A stretch of DNA of 41,865 nt from JAABRU01 sp041390465 (lineage in GTDB: Bacteria; Desulfobacterota; Desulfobacteria; Desulfobacterales; Desulfococcaceae): contig JAWKPW010000048.1 in NCBI GenBank assembly GCA_041390465.1, positions 1 to 41,865 on the forward strand, written 5' to 3'. Positions 26,640 to 36,813 of this stretch are shown piece after piece. The notes beneath the pieces were generated by a model, which did not search any database, was not told the origin of the DNA, and worked only from the letters and a program-made list of their open reading frames with translations. Both the position numbers and the translations under genes were made by a program. Positions within the stretch are counted from its first letter, which is position 1; each line of letters opens with the position of its first letter.

Positions 26640-26828
26640 TACGGAAAAGAACTTGTTGCTCCTTTGATGCATCCAATATTATCTTTCATTAGATCAAAAC
26701 AGTGAAACAGCAGATATATCCTGTTCTGATCCTTCTCCATAAAATCTGATAACAGCCATAATATCATCATATTCTGCCATATCAGGCAGCTAGAAATGGG
26801 CTATGGTTTTCTGCTTTAATGTCTGCAT
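26640..26828 (-). pseudogene. Antitoxin-like remnant upstream of the PIN remnant
   Basis: A start ATG at 26828 behind AGGAG encodes MQTLKQKTIAHF, a stop, then LPDMAEYDDIMAVIRFYGEG, similar in style to small DUF2281-like antitoxins (MQTLEQK...LPE...V..FI.FL). Its place directly before a PIN gene supports a vapBC-type pair. Family assignment is weak. Confidence 0.45.
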
Positions 26829-27380
26829 AGATTTCTCCTGAATCTGACTGTCTGAACTGCTGATTCACGCGGATTTTCACAGATTGCGCTGATTCTTTGA
26901 CTGACAACCGCAGTGGGTCTTTTTATAGAAACTTTTTTTCAAAGTGATGTCTGCACAGATTGCCTTCTTTTTTGCATATTACAGATAACATATTGAAAAT
27001 TTGGGTTCAGACAATCCTCACGTTCGAACCGGGATTCACGGGATTAAGCGATGAACCGATTTTTTTATCATGCGGTAACCCTGAGAACGCTGTATAATCA
27101 TGTCCGGAAAGCATTCAATATCCGGAGTGCCAAACTGAAAATTTGGCACTGATGCCGGAACGCAGTGAACAATCCCGGTAAATCCGTAAATCCGAGAATC
27201 CGTTCAGACAGTTTGCCGGATTCGCATCCAGAATCCTTTTCATCCGCGTGAATTTGCGGTTCAGACAGTTTTTACGGACAATTATGCTCAACTGTCACCC
27301 CCTGCTTTGCAATGTGGGAATATGCTGGGTGCAGGAGGTTGTATTAAGGGGATTGTTTACAAGAACAACACGATCCCACT
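26829..27380. repeat. Intergenic repeats upstream of the LRR remnant
   Basis: Includes the second CTGATTCACGCGGATTTTC copy (about 26864-26900) and a hairpin GTGCCAAACTGAAAATTTGGCAC core (27127-27149), the best copy of the GTTTGGCA family. No gene seen. Confidence 0.55.
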
Positions 27381-27404
27381 GTTAATTCCACTGCTGTTGA
27401 TAAG

Positions 27405-27960
27405 AGGCTTATATCGGTGATTTGGTTAGAAGATAGATTTCGTCAAATTTGTAAGTCCCGATAATGGACTTATGTCATTGATCCGGTTAAGATCAAGCTG
27501 GATTATTTGCAAATTTTTTAGCTCTGATAATGACTTATGTCGCTAATTTGATTACCAAAATATGAAGTACTGTAAGCTAGTCAATCCTGATAATGAATTT
27601 ATGTTGCTGATTTGGTTGAACATAAGCAAAAGATGTGTCAAGTCTTTCATATCTGATAATGGATTTATATCACTGATTTGATTATTAGAAATAGAAAGAC
27701 TCCGTCAGATTCTTCAGCCCTGATAATGAACTTATATTACTGATTTGGTTAGAAGAAAGACCAAGATAATTCAAATTTATCAACCCAGATAAAGGAGTTA
27801 CATCATTTATTTGATTTGCATGAAGTCCGCAGGTTTGTGAGATTTTTCAGACCTGATAACAGACTAATATCACTTATTTTATTGAACATTAAACTAAGTT
27901 TTGTTAATTCTGTGCAATACTGTAATCCTCCAATATCCACAAGGCGTTCATACCGCTGTC
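27405..27960 (-). repeat. Leucine-rich repeat units, 66-bp period
   Basis: Marker GATAATG or variants occur at 27460, 27526, 27589, 27655, 27722, 27788 and 27855; spacings 66, 63, 66, 67, 66, 67. Translation gives NQISDINPLSDMKDL-like 22-residue internalin-type repeats. The two 67-base steps are frameshifts. Confidence 0.85.
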
Positions 27961-30573
27961 AGCATTTAATGAAAACAACCCATCCAAATCCGCTTTATAA
28001 ATATCCCCACTCGGCTTTCCGATAGCCTTCTCACGCTGCATCCATATTCACATCCGGAAACAACCCCGTCCTGTTTTCCGTTAATATTCACTTTGCAGGT
28101 ATCGGTGGCTTTCAGTCTGTTATTATTCGTAACCGTCAGCCGGAATGTGAGAAACTCTGATGTCCCCAAATCCGGCGCAGTAAAATCAGCCTGAACCGTA
28201 TTGGCATTGGAAAGGCTTACAGCCGGGCCCCTGTCTGTTCCCAGAAATAAGAGATAATACTGCCGTCCGGGTCACTTTGATCCGGAACCGTTCAGAAAAA
28301 CAGTGTCAGCAATATTGACAATCTGATCATTCCCCGCCTTGCAACAGGAGGAATTTTCTGAACATTTGTAACAGCAAACTGAACAGCCGGATCACCCAAG
28401 AGGTTCGTTTCATAATAGCACCAGCGCATATATCTTTCGTTAATTCGTAAGGCATTAATTTCCATGGTTATTCGCATTCATAAGCGCGCCCAGATGTAAA
28501 TCTCTTCTGTTAAAATAGGCATCCCAGAATTGACGATTGCATTCGTTGTCATTCCGGTTCAGGATTCCCATGTTCCCCATCCGAACCGGGAATTGAAAAC
28601 TACGCCAAACATGCCTTCTGTGAGATGTGGTGAGACGTTCTGCACGCAGCTTTCAAAATTGCCCGGAATGCAGCCCTGAGAATAGGCAAAGATGGTAATG
28701 AATTATTGAGAGAATCGGCATACCAGTTAGGTATCTGTGCATAACATGATTGTGACCTGCATGTCCCAGATGATTGATGATGCCGTACTGGTTTAAATTG
28801 GATTTTACCATTATATCATTTGTCCCCAGTTCACATCTTTTCTGATACAGCGTATCCCGAAAAATGAGGAATCGCTTGTAAATCCGGTGGTTGTATAACC
28901 ATGATTGGAACTCTCTTTCTGATTCTTCTAAAGAGTTTTTTGCATACTCAGATACACCGCCGAATCCGAGGTGTTCTCCGACCATGAGTATTTTTTTCTT
29001 ATAAGCAGAAGTGCTGCTTTCATAAGCAAGTGTCTTGAAAACAAAATTTGCCATTTCATCAGCGTTTTCCGCAGAAGCCCGTCCCACATAGACTTCTGCA
29101 TATAAATCAATATCCCCGCCGTTTTCCCCGTCAGTCGTTTCACCCCAAGCTGTTGTCAAAATGTCAAAATTGTAAGGTTTCCGTCAAGACACTGATAATA
29201 GAGATCGTTGGAATATGATCTGCATACGGATATAGCCAGTCTCATTATAAGCCACACACCCAGTTTGCGCATGGGAATGATATTGGTATCCCCGCTTCAG
29301 AAGCACAAAATCAGTTTCCAGTTGTTGTGATGCTCTTGATGAAATTCCGCAACTGTTCCGCCCGATCCGCTGAATAGTTTGCATAACATCCTCAATGGTG
29401 ACAATGGTTGCAGACATTCCCTGTACTGGCGCTGGACAATCAGATCATTGACATTGGGGCTGTGGTGGCATTTTTGATGGCATTGCTTGTCACCAGCACA
29501 TACTGAAAACTGTCCGCAGGGTTGCAGAAAGCGGAGCGGGGTTGTCCTGCTTTCCGGCTATTCTGGTGATAGGTGTTCAGCACTTCGGGATTGTCAACCA
29601 TATCGGCAATGCTCCGGATTTGGAAGGCCGGTACCGGTTTTCCGCTTCTGTGCTTCTTTCAGGTCAGGCCGGGTGACGATCTTTACGGTCGCCTTTATAA
29701 TACGAGACTTTGGAACTAGCGGTTTGTATTCCACTGGGTGCAGATTGACATTGACAATGGAAACGCCCCGCTCTTTCAGAGTGCCGAGCAGGTCGTACTG
29801 CTTTCCGGGGTAGACCGTCCGATCCGTAAACAGCCATATCCTCTGCCGACAGTAGGGACAACATCCGGCAACAGCGGATACTGCATCTGACCATATTCCA
29901 CAGTATAAAGACCGGGCAGATCCACTTTTCCCTGTATCACTTCCACATAATCCACGTATAACCGGCAGGAAGTCCGATGGAAGAGGGAATCACGGGCAGA
30001 ACCGGAGCTCTGCCCGGATCACCGGCCAAAGGCGCATTGCCGAAACTGAAGCGCAGCAGCCGGTCATCATCTCCCAAACTCGTGGGAAGCCCCTGAATCG
30101 TGGCGGAACCGTATAAGTCACCCGCATTACATCACATCTACACCCGGAACAATTGCAGGATTGGTATCATCCGGATCGCCGGAAGTGGCCCACAGATTTT
30201 CTTCCTCAAAATAAATTGCTGAGGGCTGCGTGGCGGAAATAATCTTGTGCCGTCAGAATATTTGAGTTCCCGTCTTCATCTTTGTACCAGATTCTCTGTA
30301 TCTGCTCTAGCCCGGTTGTCACCTGCGAAGAGCATAAATGGCCTCTTCCAGACAGACTTTGTCGTCCCGCTGATTTCATTCTGTCTGAACACATTCACGG
30401 TATTATTCTCCTCAAGCAGACTCGTAAAGAAAGGAGGGAATCCTTCAGATCAACACTGCCGAGGCTATCCACATTCTCCCCGCAACAGCGGCAAAGCCGA
30501 TACCGGGAACAAGCAGAGAAGCAACAGCAAACAGACAAACGGTTTTTTTCAGATTCTTCAGATACTGGTACAT
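27405..30573 (-). pseudogene. Broken secreted C25-type cysteine peptidase with PKD-like and leucine-rich repeats
   Basis: Start ATG 30573 gives a signal peptide (LKKTVCLFAVASLLVPGIGFAA) before the frame breaks. Going on along the minus strand: pieces at 30206-30394 (IQRIWYKDEDGNSN), about 29810-29660 (ERGVSIVNVNLHPVEYKPL), 29460-29184 (NVNDLIVQRQ, MSATIVTIEDV), the best open stretch at 28653-29159 (DIDLYAEVYVGRASAENADEMANFVF, KKKILMVGEHLGFG, quoted in parts) typical of gingipain-like C25 peptidases, then a PKD/REJ-like domain near 28290-27990 (ADFTAPDLGTSEFLTFRLTV), and seven leucine-rich repeats at about 27960-27405. Dozens of shifts and stops. Intact, it would be a large surface or secreted protein. 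Confidence 0.85.
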
Positions 30574-30941
30574 GGTTATTTTCCCCTTTTTTTGATAAGT
30601 TGGTAATTTGTTCGGAGTGCCAAACGGAAAGTATGACACATGGTTTACATTGGTTTTGGAGCAGGCAGAAAATCACATGGTGTGCATAATCGATTTTTCC
30701 TCAAAAATAAGATTGTGTTGATCCAATTTTGTTTCTTTTTTTTGCATGAAAATAGTCTCGTCATTCCGGCGAAAGCCGAATCCAGTCATTTCGGTCTCTT
30801 TTCAGTTCTTGCCCACTGTTCCGATTCCGGCTTTTCGGAATGACGGAAAAACCAAAATTGGATCAATATATGCACACCTTGAAGCCAGTACCCGGAACCG
30901 GGACTAGGTTTTCATTCCGGGTTCCCCCACCACATTGAACA
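30574..30941. other. Intergenic region with short repeats
   Basis: A GGAGTGCCAAACGGAAAGT stretch (about 30616-30634), and two copies of the common CATTCCGGCGAAAGCCGAAT/CGATTCCGGCTTTTCGGAATG hairpin (30762-30845). No gene. Confidence 0.5.
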
Positions 30942-32213
30942 TTAATCTTGACGGATGTGAAGTTTTCCTTTGCCATAATGGGTTCGGGCTGTGACGCTGA
31001 AAATGTCCCGTACCTGACTGTAAGTGCTTTCCGAGATCAGAATCTGGCCTGACCCCGCGGCTCCGCAGAGCCGGGAGGCTGTGTTGACCGTATCTCCAAT
31101 CACAGAATAACTCATGGTATGGGTGGAACCGATATATCCGGCCACCAGTTTTCCGGTATTGATGCCGATACCGACCCGAATGGCCTGCCTGCCCTCAGCT
31201 TTCCGTTTCCGATTAAATGTGCTGAGCACATCCCGCATGGCCAGCGCAGCCCTCACAGAACGAACCGGGTCATCCTCATGCCGGACAGGCGCGCCCCAGA
31301 TAACCATAATGGCATCCCCGATAAATTTGTCCACCGTGCCTTCATAACGGAAAATGATGTCCACCATCAGTTCAAAATATTCGTTGAGCATCCGCAGAAT
31401 CTCGGAAGCATGGGTGGTCTCGCTCATGGTGGTAAAGCCCCGAATATCGGCAAACAGCACTGTGGCCACCCGGTTTTCTCCGCCTTTTTCCACTTTCAGC
31501 CTGCCGGAAGCCACCATATCCGCGAGATTCGGAGAGAGCATTTTCTGGAAACGTCTGCGGGTTTCTTCCTCCTGCTGAATTCTTTCTGCTGCCTTTTTGC
31601 GATCATCAATGTCCTCAAAGGTGCAGTCAAAGCAGGGCATTTTTTCCGGCCCGTCCGGATATACCAGCCTGGCTGCGGCAGAACTCCACATGACTGTGCC
31701 GTTTTTCTTTTTCATCTGGATTTCGCTTTGATGGAAACTGCCGTGCCTGATCAAATTTTCAGAAAAGAAATGGCAGTCTTCATATTTCTGCCAGATGGTC
31801 TGCATGGAAACCTTCCGGAGCTCTGCTTCGGAATCATAGGCAAACATCTTTGCAAAAGCCGGATTCGCCATCAGAAACACCCCGCTGCAGTCCGGTTCCA
31901 TCCGGCAGATTCCGATGGGAATGTTTTCCACGAGTGTGCGGTATCTTTCCTCGCTTTCCCGCAAAGCATTTTCCGCTTTTCTGCGGTTGTCTATGGTGTA
32001 CTGGGCATGGGAACCGAAAATGACAAAAAGGCACAGGACAACAATGCGTGTCCAGATTTCATCCAGCTTTGTGCCGAAAAGCAAATCTATGATATTGGCT
32101 TTGTTGGACAAAAAAATGCTCAGAAAAGAATCGCACAGCCAGTAGAACATGGCCAGCCCAAGCCCGATGAACATCATATGATCGGTAATGCGTGTTTTTG
32201 TGTCCATTTTCAT
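30942..32213 (-). CDS. Membrane adenylate cyclase (class III) with PAS domain
   Basis: 423 residues from ATG 32213 (GGAG upstream; the longer frame to 32345 lacks a site). Two N-terminal helices (MMFIGLGLAMFYWLCDSFLSIFL, quoted in part as FIGLGLAMFYWL, and RIVVLCLFVIFG), a short coiled coil, a PAS domain (ERYRTLVENIPIGICRM, about 90-210) and a C-terminal class III cyclase. Metal-binding aspartates are in VLFADIRGFTTMSE and FIGDAIMVIWG. Substrate-selecting Lys (TVDKFIGD) and Asp (YSVIGDTVNTAS) point to ATP. It makes cAMP in response to an unknown PAS signal. Confidence 0.92.
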   Translation of the reverse strand: MKMDTKTRITDHMMFIGLGLAMFYWLCDSFLSIFLSNKANIIDLLFGTKLDEIWTRIVVLCLFVIFGSHAQYTIDNRRKAENALRESEERYRTLVENIPIGICRMEPDCSGVFLMANPAFAKMFAYDSEAELRKVSMQTIWQKYEDCHFFSENLIRHGSFHQSEIQMKKKNGTVMWSSAAARLVYPDGPEKMPCFDCTFEDIDDRKKAAERIQQEEETRRRFQKMLSPNLADMVASGRLKVEKGGENRVATVLFADIRGFTTMSETTHASEILRMLNEYFELMVDIIFRYEGTVDKFIGDAIMVIWGAPVRHEDDPVRSVRAALAMRDVLSTFNRKRKAEGRQAIRVGIGINTGKLVAGYIGSTHTMSYSVIGDTVNTASRLCGAAGSGQILISESTYSQVRDIFSVTARTHYGKGKLHIRQD

Positions 32214-32467
32214 CCCTGTTTCTCCGGCAGTCAGCAGATCAGAAAAACCCTTTCTGTCTTTTCCCGGGCGGCAGATGCGTGGTACAGAACCAATTGATTT
32301 GTTTTTATAAAAAAATAAGTTAAAGATATTCCCCTGATGGGGCATGCAGCGGGGATCGGAAAAAACAATACACTATAAACGGAAAAAAATAAAGTATGGA
32401 TATGCGGATGAAGACAAGGATTCTCCCTTTTCCGGCACAGGGCAGGTTCTCCGGGGACTTGCGGATT

Positions 32468-33043
32468 TCACCGCAATGCATCCACAGGCTCCCGGCATTC
32501 CTGGAAAAACCGGAGCACCTCGTGAATTCCCGGAAGCCGGACGGGACTGAGAATTTCATGGGTGCGCCTGTCCACCCGGATTTCCTCGGCCTTTTTCTCT
32601 TCAGGCGAAGCATCAAAATTCTGGAGAAATTTGCAGAACCGCACCACATGAATCAGTTCATGGGTGACAATGTACAGGCAGAAAGGCAGCAGATTCAGTT
32701 CCGGATTCTGTTTCATCCTTTCAAGAATGGTGATGATCCTGAAGGCAGTATCTTGTACACATCAAACGCGTTGATGCCCAGCAGAGGCATCCCTGCGTTT
32801 GGCCTCATATCGGATTACCTGTGCCAGAGGCCCGTGCACAATCTCATCTTCATGCAGATCTCTGAGGCTTTTGATGTCATATCTTGACCGCAGCCACTGG
32901 CCGGAAGACATTTTGTAGGCATCAGAAACCAATTCCTCAGCCATGGAAACCGCATCGGCCGCAAGCCGCAGTTGTTCCCCGTCAAAAGACAGGAGCTGTG
33001 CAGAAAAATTTTTCTCTGTTTTCTGTGCTGTGTGATTTTCCAT
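32468..33043 (-). pseudogene. Uncharacterised HELIH-motif protein, interrupted by an in-frame TGA
   Basis: Start ATG 33043 (MENHTAQKTEKN). The first part ends at TGA 32762-32764 after YEAKRRDASAGHQRV. The same frame resumes as CVQDTAFRIITILERMKQ and continues to 32468 with LYIVTHELIHVVRF (an HExxH-like metal-binding motif) and HEILSPVRLPG. Around the TGA, the neighbouring frame reads LLGINAFDVYK, which looks like genuine protein, so two compensating indels are more likely than a simple nonsense codon. The family appears in sulfate reducers without a known role. It sits upstream of the hydrogenase genes on the opposite strand. Confidence 0.65.
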
Positions 33044-33130
33044 AAAAACCTGCGCAGAAGATGGCTGTATCTTTGGCACGCATTTTGCCGGGGTGCCGGT
33101 TCCCGGTTCTGACCGGCGGTCACCGATTTG

Positions 33131-33161
33131 ACTATACAAAATTTATCAGATATTGTATAGT
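33131..33161. promoter_or_regulatory. Candidate operator: inverted repeat ACTATACAA-13-TTGTATAGT
   Basis: Perfect nine-base arms (33131-33139 and 33153-33161) with a 13-base AT-rich spacer, in the divergent region between the HELIH gene and the hydrogenase genes. Its symmetry and spacing suit a dimeric regulator; it overlaps the likely promoter zone of the HELIH gene. Confidence 0.5.
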
Positions 33162-33273
33162 GTGATATGAAATCTGAAAGAAGAATTCGGCATTGACATT
33201 TGCCGGGATTTTCTCTGACCGCCGTCAGCATTGAAAAGAATAAATTCTGTTTATTTTTTTTTCCTCTTACCAT

Positions 33274-33302
33274 TTGACTTTTGGAAAAATTCCCTTTAAT
33301 AG
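33274..33302 (+). promoter_or_regulatory. Candidate promoter of the hydrogenase operon
   Basis: TTGACT (33274-33279) and TAATAG (33297-33302) with a 17-base spacer, about 50 bases upstream of the small-subunit start. Confidence 0.4.
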
Positions 33303-33357
33303 AAAGAAGCCGTGTGTACTGTCTTTTTTTACATTTAACTGCATTTAGGAGGTGCAA

Positions 33358-34305
33358 ATGGAGCCGATGGAAAAAAATCGGGAGTTTTACGAAAAACTGG
33401 AAGCAAAAGGCGTCTCACGAAGGGATTTTATGAAATACTGTACCTTCCTGACCGCAACGATGGGGCTTTCTTCATCCTATGTGCCAAAGGTGGCGGAAGT
33501 TTTTGCCGCGCCAAAGGAACGTCCGCCTGTGGTCTGGCTGCATTTCGGGGAATGCACGGGATGCACAGAGTCTGTTCTGCGATCCATTTATCCCTGGATT
33601 GCCGATCTGGTACTGGATATTCTGTCCATTGAGTACCATGAAACCATCATGGCCGCTGCTGGCCAACAGGCAGAAGAAAATCTGCACAATGCCGTAAAAA
33701 AATATGACGGCAAATTTATCTGTGTGGTGGAGGGCGCGATTGCCACAGCCCCTGAAAATTACGGAATGGTGGGAGGACGCACTTTTATGCAGATTGCCAA
33801 AGAGGTCTGCCCCAGGGCAGCGGCTGTGGTCTGCATCGGCACCTGCGCGGCTTTCGGAGGTGTCCAGGCCGCGAGTCCCAATCCCGGAGGTTACAAAGGT
33901 GTGGGGGAAGCTCTGGGCATGAAAACCGTCAATCTGCCCGGATGTCCCACCAACCCGGTCAATTTTGTGGGCACGGTTGTCAATTATCTTCTCATGGGCA
34001 GTCTGCCTGCCCTGGATAACCTGAACCGTCCTCTCTTTGCCTATGGAAAAACCGTTCATGATCAGTGCCCCAGACGCTCCCATTTTGAAAATGGGGAATT
34101 TGTTGAAGTCTTTGGCTCCGAGGAAGCCAAAATGGGATACTGCCTGTACAAGGTCGGATGCAAGGGCCCGAACACCTACAACAACTGTCCCATTGCCAAA
34201 TTTCACGGCGGAACAAGCTGGCCCATTCAGGCCGGTCATCCCTGCATGGGATGCAGTGAACCGAATTTCTGGGATACCATGACGCCGTTCTACAGCGAAC
34301 TGTAA
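33358..34305 (+). CDS. hynB: Periplasmic [NiFe] hydrogenase small subunit
   Basis: 315-residue precursor starting at ATG 33358, five bases after AGGAGG. A twin-arginine signal (SRRDFMK, residues 20-26) exports the assembled enzyme. Iron-sulfur ligands: proximal cluster in ECTGCTESVLR with later CIGTCAAFGG and LPGCPTNP; distal and medial clusters in HDQCPRRSHFE, YCLYKVGCKGP, NNCPIAKF and HPCMGCSEPNFWD. No C-terminal membrane helix, so a soluble periplasmic hydrogenase like that of Desulfovibrio. It oxidises H2 and donates electrons to cytochrome c3, the presumed donor of the Qrc complex. Confidence 0.97.
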   Translation: MEPMEKNREFYEKLEAKGVSRRDFMKYCTFLTATMGLSSSYVPKVAEVFAAPKERPPVVWLHFGECTGCTESVLRSIYPWIADLVLDILSIEYHETIMAAAGQQAEENLHNAVKKYDGKFICVVEGAIATAPENYGMVGGRTFMQIAKEVCPRAAAVVCIGTCAAFGGVQAASPNPGGYKGVGEALGMKTVNLPGCPTNPVNFVGTVVNYLLMGSLPALDNLNRPLFAYGKTVHDQCPRRSHFENGEFVEVFGSEEAKMGYCLYKVGCKGPNTYNNCPIAKFHGGTSWPIQAGHPCMGCSEPNFWDTMTPFYSEL

Positions 34306-34490
34306 GGCCCGGTGCAGAGAGGGAATCCCGGACAGGAAATAAACAATCCCTGCCGGAGTCGGGGAAAGAGCCCCTGTTTCATCCCGCCTCTGCTGATGGC
34401 ACACTCTTTGGAGTGCCCGGCAGTTACAGGTATCAGACCGGAGAATTTTTAAAAACAATCCTTTTACGAAAAAGGGAGGAAATATATCCA

Positions 34491-36173
34491 ATGGGTAAAC
34501 GAATCATCATCGATCCGATCACCAGAATTGAAGGACACCTCCGCATAGAGGTCGAAGTATCCAAGGGCAAAGTGACCAATGCCTGGAGTTCCGGCCAGAT
34601 GTTCCGGGGGATTGAAATGATCCTCAAAGGCCGTGCCCCTGAGGATGCCCACCATTTTGTCCAGCGCTCCTGCGGCGTGTGCACCTATGTTCATGCTCTG
34701 TCATCGGTCCGGGCTGTGGAAGCGGCAATCGGTCTCACCATTCCGCCGAATGCGCGGCTGATTCGCAATCTGCTTCATGCTGCCCAGTTCCAGCATGACC
34801 ATATTGTTCATTTCTATCATCTCCATGCCCTGGACTGGGTGGATGTGGTCAGCGCACTCAAAGCTGATCCCAAAAAGACTTCCGAGCTTTCGGAAAATGT
34901 GAGCAATGCCCCTTGGGGCGGTTCCGCCTATTACAGGGAAGTCCAGCAGCGTCTCCAGACCTTTGTGGACAGCGGCCAGCTTGGCCCCTTCAACAACGGG
35001 TATTGGGGACATCCGGCCTACCAACTGCCTCCGGAAGCCAATCTCATGGCCTGCGCGCACTATATTGAAGCCCTGCGGATGCAGGCAAAAACAGCAAAAA
35101 TGCACGCCATTTTCGGCGCAAAGAACCCCCACATCCAGTCTTTGGTGGTGGGCGGTGTAACCTGTGTCCGGGATCTGAATCCGGACCGGATCTTTGAATT
35201 CCTCCATCTGTGGAAGGAAACCCAGAAATTTGTGGAAGATGTGTATATCCCGGATCTGCTGGCTGTGGCATCTTTCTACAAAGACTGGGGAGCCATAGGC
35301 GGAACCCGCAACTTCCTTGCATACGGAGACTGGCCCTCAGGGGAAAAGGAACCGGAAAGTTTCATGATTCCCAGAGGTGTGGTTCTGAACCGGGATCTGA
35401 GCAAAGTGATGGAAATGGATCAGGAAAAGATAAACGAGGATGTGAAACATGCCTGGTACGCGGAAGGCCAGGCTCTGCATCCTTTCAAAGGGGTAACTGA
35501 TCCCATGACCCAGGGTATCAAATATGAACCCGGGGAGGAAAGCCGGCTTTTGTTCTGGAAAACCAAAACCAACAAATACACATGGCTCAAGGCTCCCCGC
35601 TATGAGGGCGAACCCTGTGAGGTCGGCCCTCTGGCCCGTGCCATTGTGGCTTATGCCAAAGGCACCAAGTCTGTGCAGGAAGTTGTTGAAAGCACTCTCA
35701 AAAAACTGGATATTCCGGTGGAGGCCCTTTTCTCCACTTTGGGCAGAACAGCGGCCAGAGGCCTGGAGACACTTCTCATTGGCAATCTGATGGAAAACTG
35801 GATTATGGAACTGGTGGAAAATGTCCGCAAGGGCGATACCAGAACCTATCAGCCCTGGGAAATGCCGAATGAGGCAATGGGCTATGGGCTCAACGATGTT
35901 CCCAGAGGCGCGCTGGGGCACTGGATTGAGATCAAAGACAAGAAAATTGCCAACTACCAGTATGTGGTTCCCTCCACCTGGAACCTGGGTCCCCGGTGTG
36001 AAGCAGGCAAAATGGGCCCTGTGGAGGAAGCCCTGATCGGAACGCCCATTGCAGATCCCAAACGGCCGGTGGAAATTCTGCGCACCGTCCACTCCTTTGA
36101 CCCCTGCATCGCATGTGCGGTTCATGTCATTGATCCGGATTCCAATGAGGTATACAAGGTAAAGGTTCTGTAG
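34491..36173 (+). CDS. hynA: Periplasmic [NiFe] hydrogenase large subunit
   Basis: 560 residues from ATG 34491 (GGGAGG upstream). NiFe ligands: N-terminal RSCGVC (Cys61, Cys64) and C-terminal DPCIACAVH (Cys539, Cys542). Both C-terminal positions are ordinary cysteine codons, so this is not a [NiFeSe] enzyme. The 15-residue tail after His545 (VIDPDSNEVYKVKVL) is the part removed by the maturation protease after nickel insertion. The first residues IDPITRIEGHLRIEVEV are the family signature. It follows the small subunit by 185 bp. Confidence 0.97.
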   Translation: MGKRIIIDPITRIEGHLRIEVEVSKGKVTNAWSSGQMFRGIEMILKGRAPEDAHHFVQRSCGVCTYVHALSSVRAVEAAIGLTIPPNARLIRNLLHAAQFQHDHIVHFYHLHALDWVDVVSALKADPKKTSELSENVSNAPWGGSAYYREVQQRLQTFVDSGQLGPFNNGYWGHPAYQLPPEANLMACAHYIEALRMQAKTAKMHAIFGAKNPHIQSLVVGGVTCVRDLNPDRIFEFLHLWKETQKFVEDVYIPDLLAVASFYKDWGAIGGTRNFLAYGDWPSGEKEPESFMIPRGVVLNRDLSKVMEMDQEKINEDVKHAWYAEGQALHPFKGVTDPMTQGIKYEPGEESRLLFWKTKTNKYTWLKAPRYEGEPCEVGPLARAIVAYAKGTKSVQEVVESTLKKLDIPVEALFSTLGRTAARGLETLLIGNLMENWIMELVENVRKGDTRTYQPWEMPNEAMGYGLNDVPRGALGHWIEIKDKKIANYQYVVPSTWNLGPRCEAGKMGPVEEALIGTPIADPKRPVEILRTVHSFDPCIACAVHVIDPDSNEVYKVKVL

Positions 36174-36255
36174 AAAGAATCGCAGCAGATTTCCTTCAAT
36201 CCATCCGCAGGGCAGGATGCGCTGTCCTGCGGACCTTTCGGAGCAGTATTTTTTT

Positions 36256-36813
36256 ATGACGTTACCGCACATTATGGTGCTTGGGGTTGGCAACATCCTG
36301 CTGACGGATGAGGGGTTTGGCATCCGTGTGATTGAAAAAATGCAGGCTGAATATGACTTTCCGGACAATGTCTCTTTGGTGGACGGCGGTGTTCTGGGCA
36401 TGAACCTGATGCCTGCAATCAGTGAGGCTGATCATCTTGTTGTGGTGGATGCCGTACGCTGCGGCGGAGAACCCGGAACCCTGTACCGCATTGACAATGA
36501 GGATATTCCTCAGCGCATCCGGGCCAAAAATTCTTTGCATCAGATTGATTTTCTCGAAGCCATGACCTTCTGCCGTTACGGGCTGGACAAGGTTCCGGAG
36601 GCCGTGATTTTCGGTGTTGAGCCGCAGGACATTGAAACCTGCGGGGTTGATTTGACGCCGCTTATCCAATCCCGAATCAATGACATAATTGAAAAAGTGA
36701 TCGGGGAACTGACCCGGCTGGGTGTGCACTGTCAGAAAAAAGGAGCAGCAGAACATGTGTCTTGCCATTCCCTCAAAAATTGTGGAAATCAGCAGCAGCA
36801 AAGCTGTCATTGA
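36256..36813 (+). CDS. hynD: Hydrogenase maturation protease (HybD/HyaD type)
   Basis: 185 residues from ATG 36256. Family motifs: VLGVGNILLTDEGFGIRVI with the nickel-sensing Glu (DEGFG), VDGGVLGMNLMP and DHLVVVDAVRCGGEPG. It cleaves the large-subunit tail once nickel is in place. The GIxxHQxDFLE-like part is NSLHQIDFLEAM. Its 3' end overlaps hypC by 59 bp in a different frame; the last 18 residues are therefore probably not conserved. Confidence 0.92.
   Translation: MTLPHIMVLGVGNILLTDEGFGIRVIEKMQAEYDFPDNVSLVDGGVLGMNLMPAISEADHLVVVDAVRCGGEPGTLYRIDNEDIPQRIRAKNSLHQIDFLEAMTFCRYGLDKVPEAVIFGVEPQDIETCGVDLTPLIQSRINDIIEKVIGELTRLGVHCQKKGAAEHVSCHSLKNCGNQQQQSCH

Noticed and set aside
36106..36130. Selenocysteine in the hydrogenase large subunit
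   Set aside because: Both C-terminal nickel-ligand positions are plain TGC/TGT cysteine codons, so it is a [NiFe] enzyme.
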